DNA of 13,732 bases from an uncultured Sulfuricurvum sp. GTDB taxonomy: Bacteria > Campylobacterota > Campylobacteria > Campylobacterales > Sulfurimonadaceae. A program made the translations under genes and the position numbers. Below the pieces are notes generated by a model that saw only the letters and a list, made by a program, of their open reading frames with translations, had not been told where the DNA came from and made no database searches. The DNA is taken from NCBI RefSeq assembly GCF_937936435.1, contig NZ_CALDDG010000106.1:1-13732 (forward strand), in the 5' to 3' direction. The first letter of the stretch is position 1. Each line of letters opens with the position of its first letter. This document shows positions 13,580 to 13,732 of this stretch, piece after piece.

Positions 13580-13684
13580 ATGATTACTTGGATGCAGCGT
13601 CATCGAAAATATTTGGTCATCACTATTTGGATTTCCACCATCGCTTTTATCGGAGCCGGATTCGTCGGATGGGGGCAATACAGC
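13580..13684 (+). CDS. ppiD: PpiD-like periplasmic peptidyl-prolyl isomerase/chaperone, first 35 codons only
   Basis: Seen: ATG at 13580 opens MITWMQRHRKYLVITIWIST, continuing through a hydrophobic anchor (about residues 11-30) to VGWGQYS, where genuine sequence stops. The short basic cytoplasmic tip and single N-terminal anchor match SurA_N/PpiD-type proteins of Campylobacterota; as I recall, H. pylori HP0977 starts very similarly, including the WGQYS segment. Known: PpiD is an inner-membrane-anchored periplasmic folding helper whose catalytic or chaperone part lies C-terminal, here missing. After codon 35 the frame continues into adapter sequence (RSEERRVGK and onward), which must not be annotated as protein. 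By synteny with H. pylori and C. jejuni, ftsA and ftsZ are expected beyond the contig end. Confidence 0.85.
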
Positions 13685-13732
13685 AGATCGGAAGAGCGTC
13701 GTGTAGGGAAAGAGTGTAGATCTCGGTGGTCG
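13685..13732 (+). other. Illumina adapter sequence (untrimmed contig end)
   Basis: Seen: the last 48 bases begin AGATCGGAAGAGCGTCGTGT and end ATCTCGGTGGTCG. Known: this is the reverse complement of the Illumina universal (TruSeq P5-side) adapter, the sequence met when a read runs past a short insert. All 48 bases agree with the adapter as I know it. It is a library and assembly artefact, not part of the genome, and should be trimmed. Confidence 0.98.

Noticed and set aside
13685..13732. C-terminal extension of the ppiD-like protein (RSEERRVGK and onward)
   Set aside because: The DNA is Illumina adapter, so the translation is meaningless.

Overview
The window looks like a chromosomal contig end from a Campylobacterota (Epsilonproteobacteria) bacterium, most likely a Sulfuricurvum- or Sulfurimonas-type sulfur oxidiser of intermediate GC. 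Three things support this. A DUF2018 (HP0242-type) gene is present, a family confined to this phylum. The order DUF2018 - small exported protein - polyprenyl synthase - hemA - proS - fxsA - hemC matches, from memory, HP0242-HP0237 and Cj0539-Cj0545. The bioA / ppiD divergent pair matches HP0976/HP0977. The genus is a guess; the phylum is well supported. Most of the window is conserved housekeeping DNA. I see no CRISPR array, IS element, tRNA, rRNA or phage gene.

Layout, left to right. (1) 1-6072, all minus: a compact operon read from DUF2018 down to hemC. It holds DUF2018, an exported protein, long-chain polyprenyl diphosphate synthase, hemA, proS, fxsA, a DsbC-like thiol-disulfide protein and the 5' third of hemC, which is cut by the window edge. 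Stops and starts touch or overlap at almost every junction. A good -10 box lies just upstream of DUF2018. (2) 6175-11529, all minus: a LysR-type regulator, rsmH, a possible 34-residue ORF, an FtsL-like bitopic protein and a 1042-residue RND efflux permease without adaptor or outer-membrane partner here. (3) 11530-11577: a 48-bp divergent promoter region between the LysR gene and a plus-strand class II aldolase-fold gene (11578-12168) that has lost all three zinc-binding histidines. (4) 12154-13461, minus: bioA, overlapping the aldolase-fold gene tail to tail by 15 bp. (5) 13462-13579: a divergent promoter region with two small palindromes. (6) 13580-13684: the first 35 codons of a PpiD-like periplasmic folding protein.

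The last 48 bases (13685-13732) are not biological. They are identical to the Illumina TruSeq/universal adapter read-through sequence, so the contig ends in untrimmed adapter and the apparent ppiD reading frame is chimeric after codon 35.

Functionally, the genes cover tetrapyrrole synthesis (HemA makes the ALA precursor, HemC is porphobilinogen deaminase), prolyl-tRNA charging, the menaquinone side chain (polyprenyl synthase), biotin synthesis (BioA), cell division and ribosome maturation (RsmH, FtsL-like) and envelope folding (DsbC-like, PpiD). There is no gene-free stretch over 300 bases; the longest are 13462-13579 and 6073-6174. I did not find a convincing new multi-gene system. The best leads are the metal-ligand-less aldolase-fold protein facing a LysR gene, the palindrome-rich 34-codon ORF wedged between rsmH and the ftsL-like gene, and the lone RND pump in a division operon.
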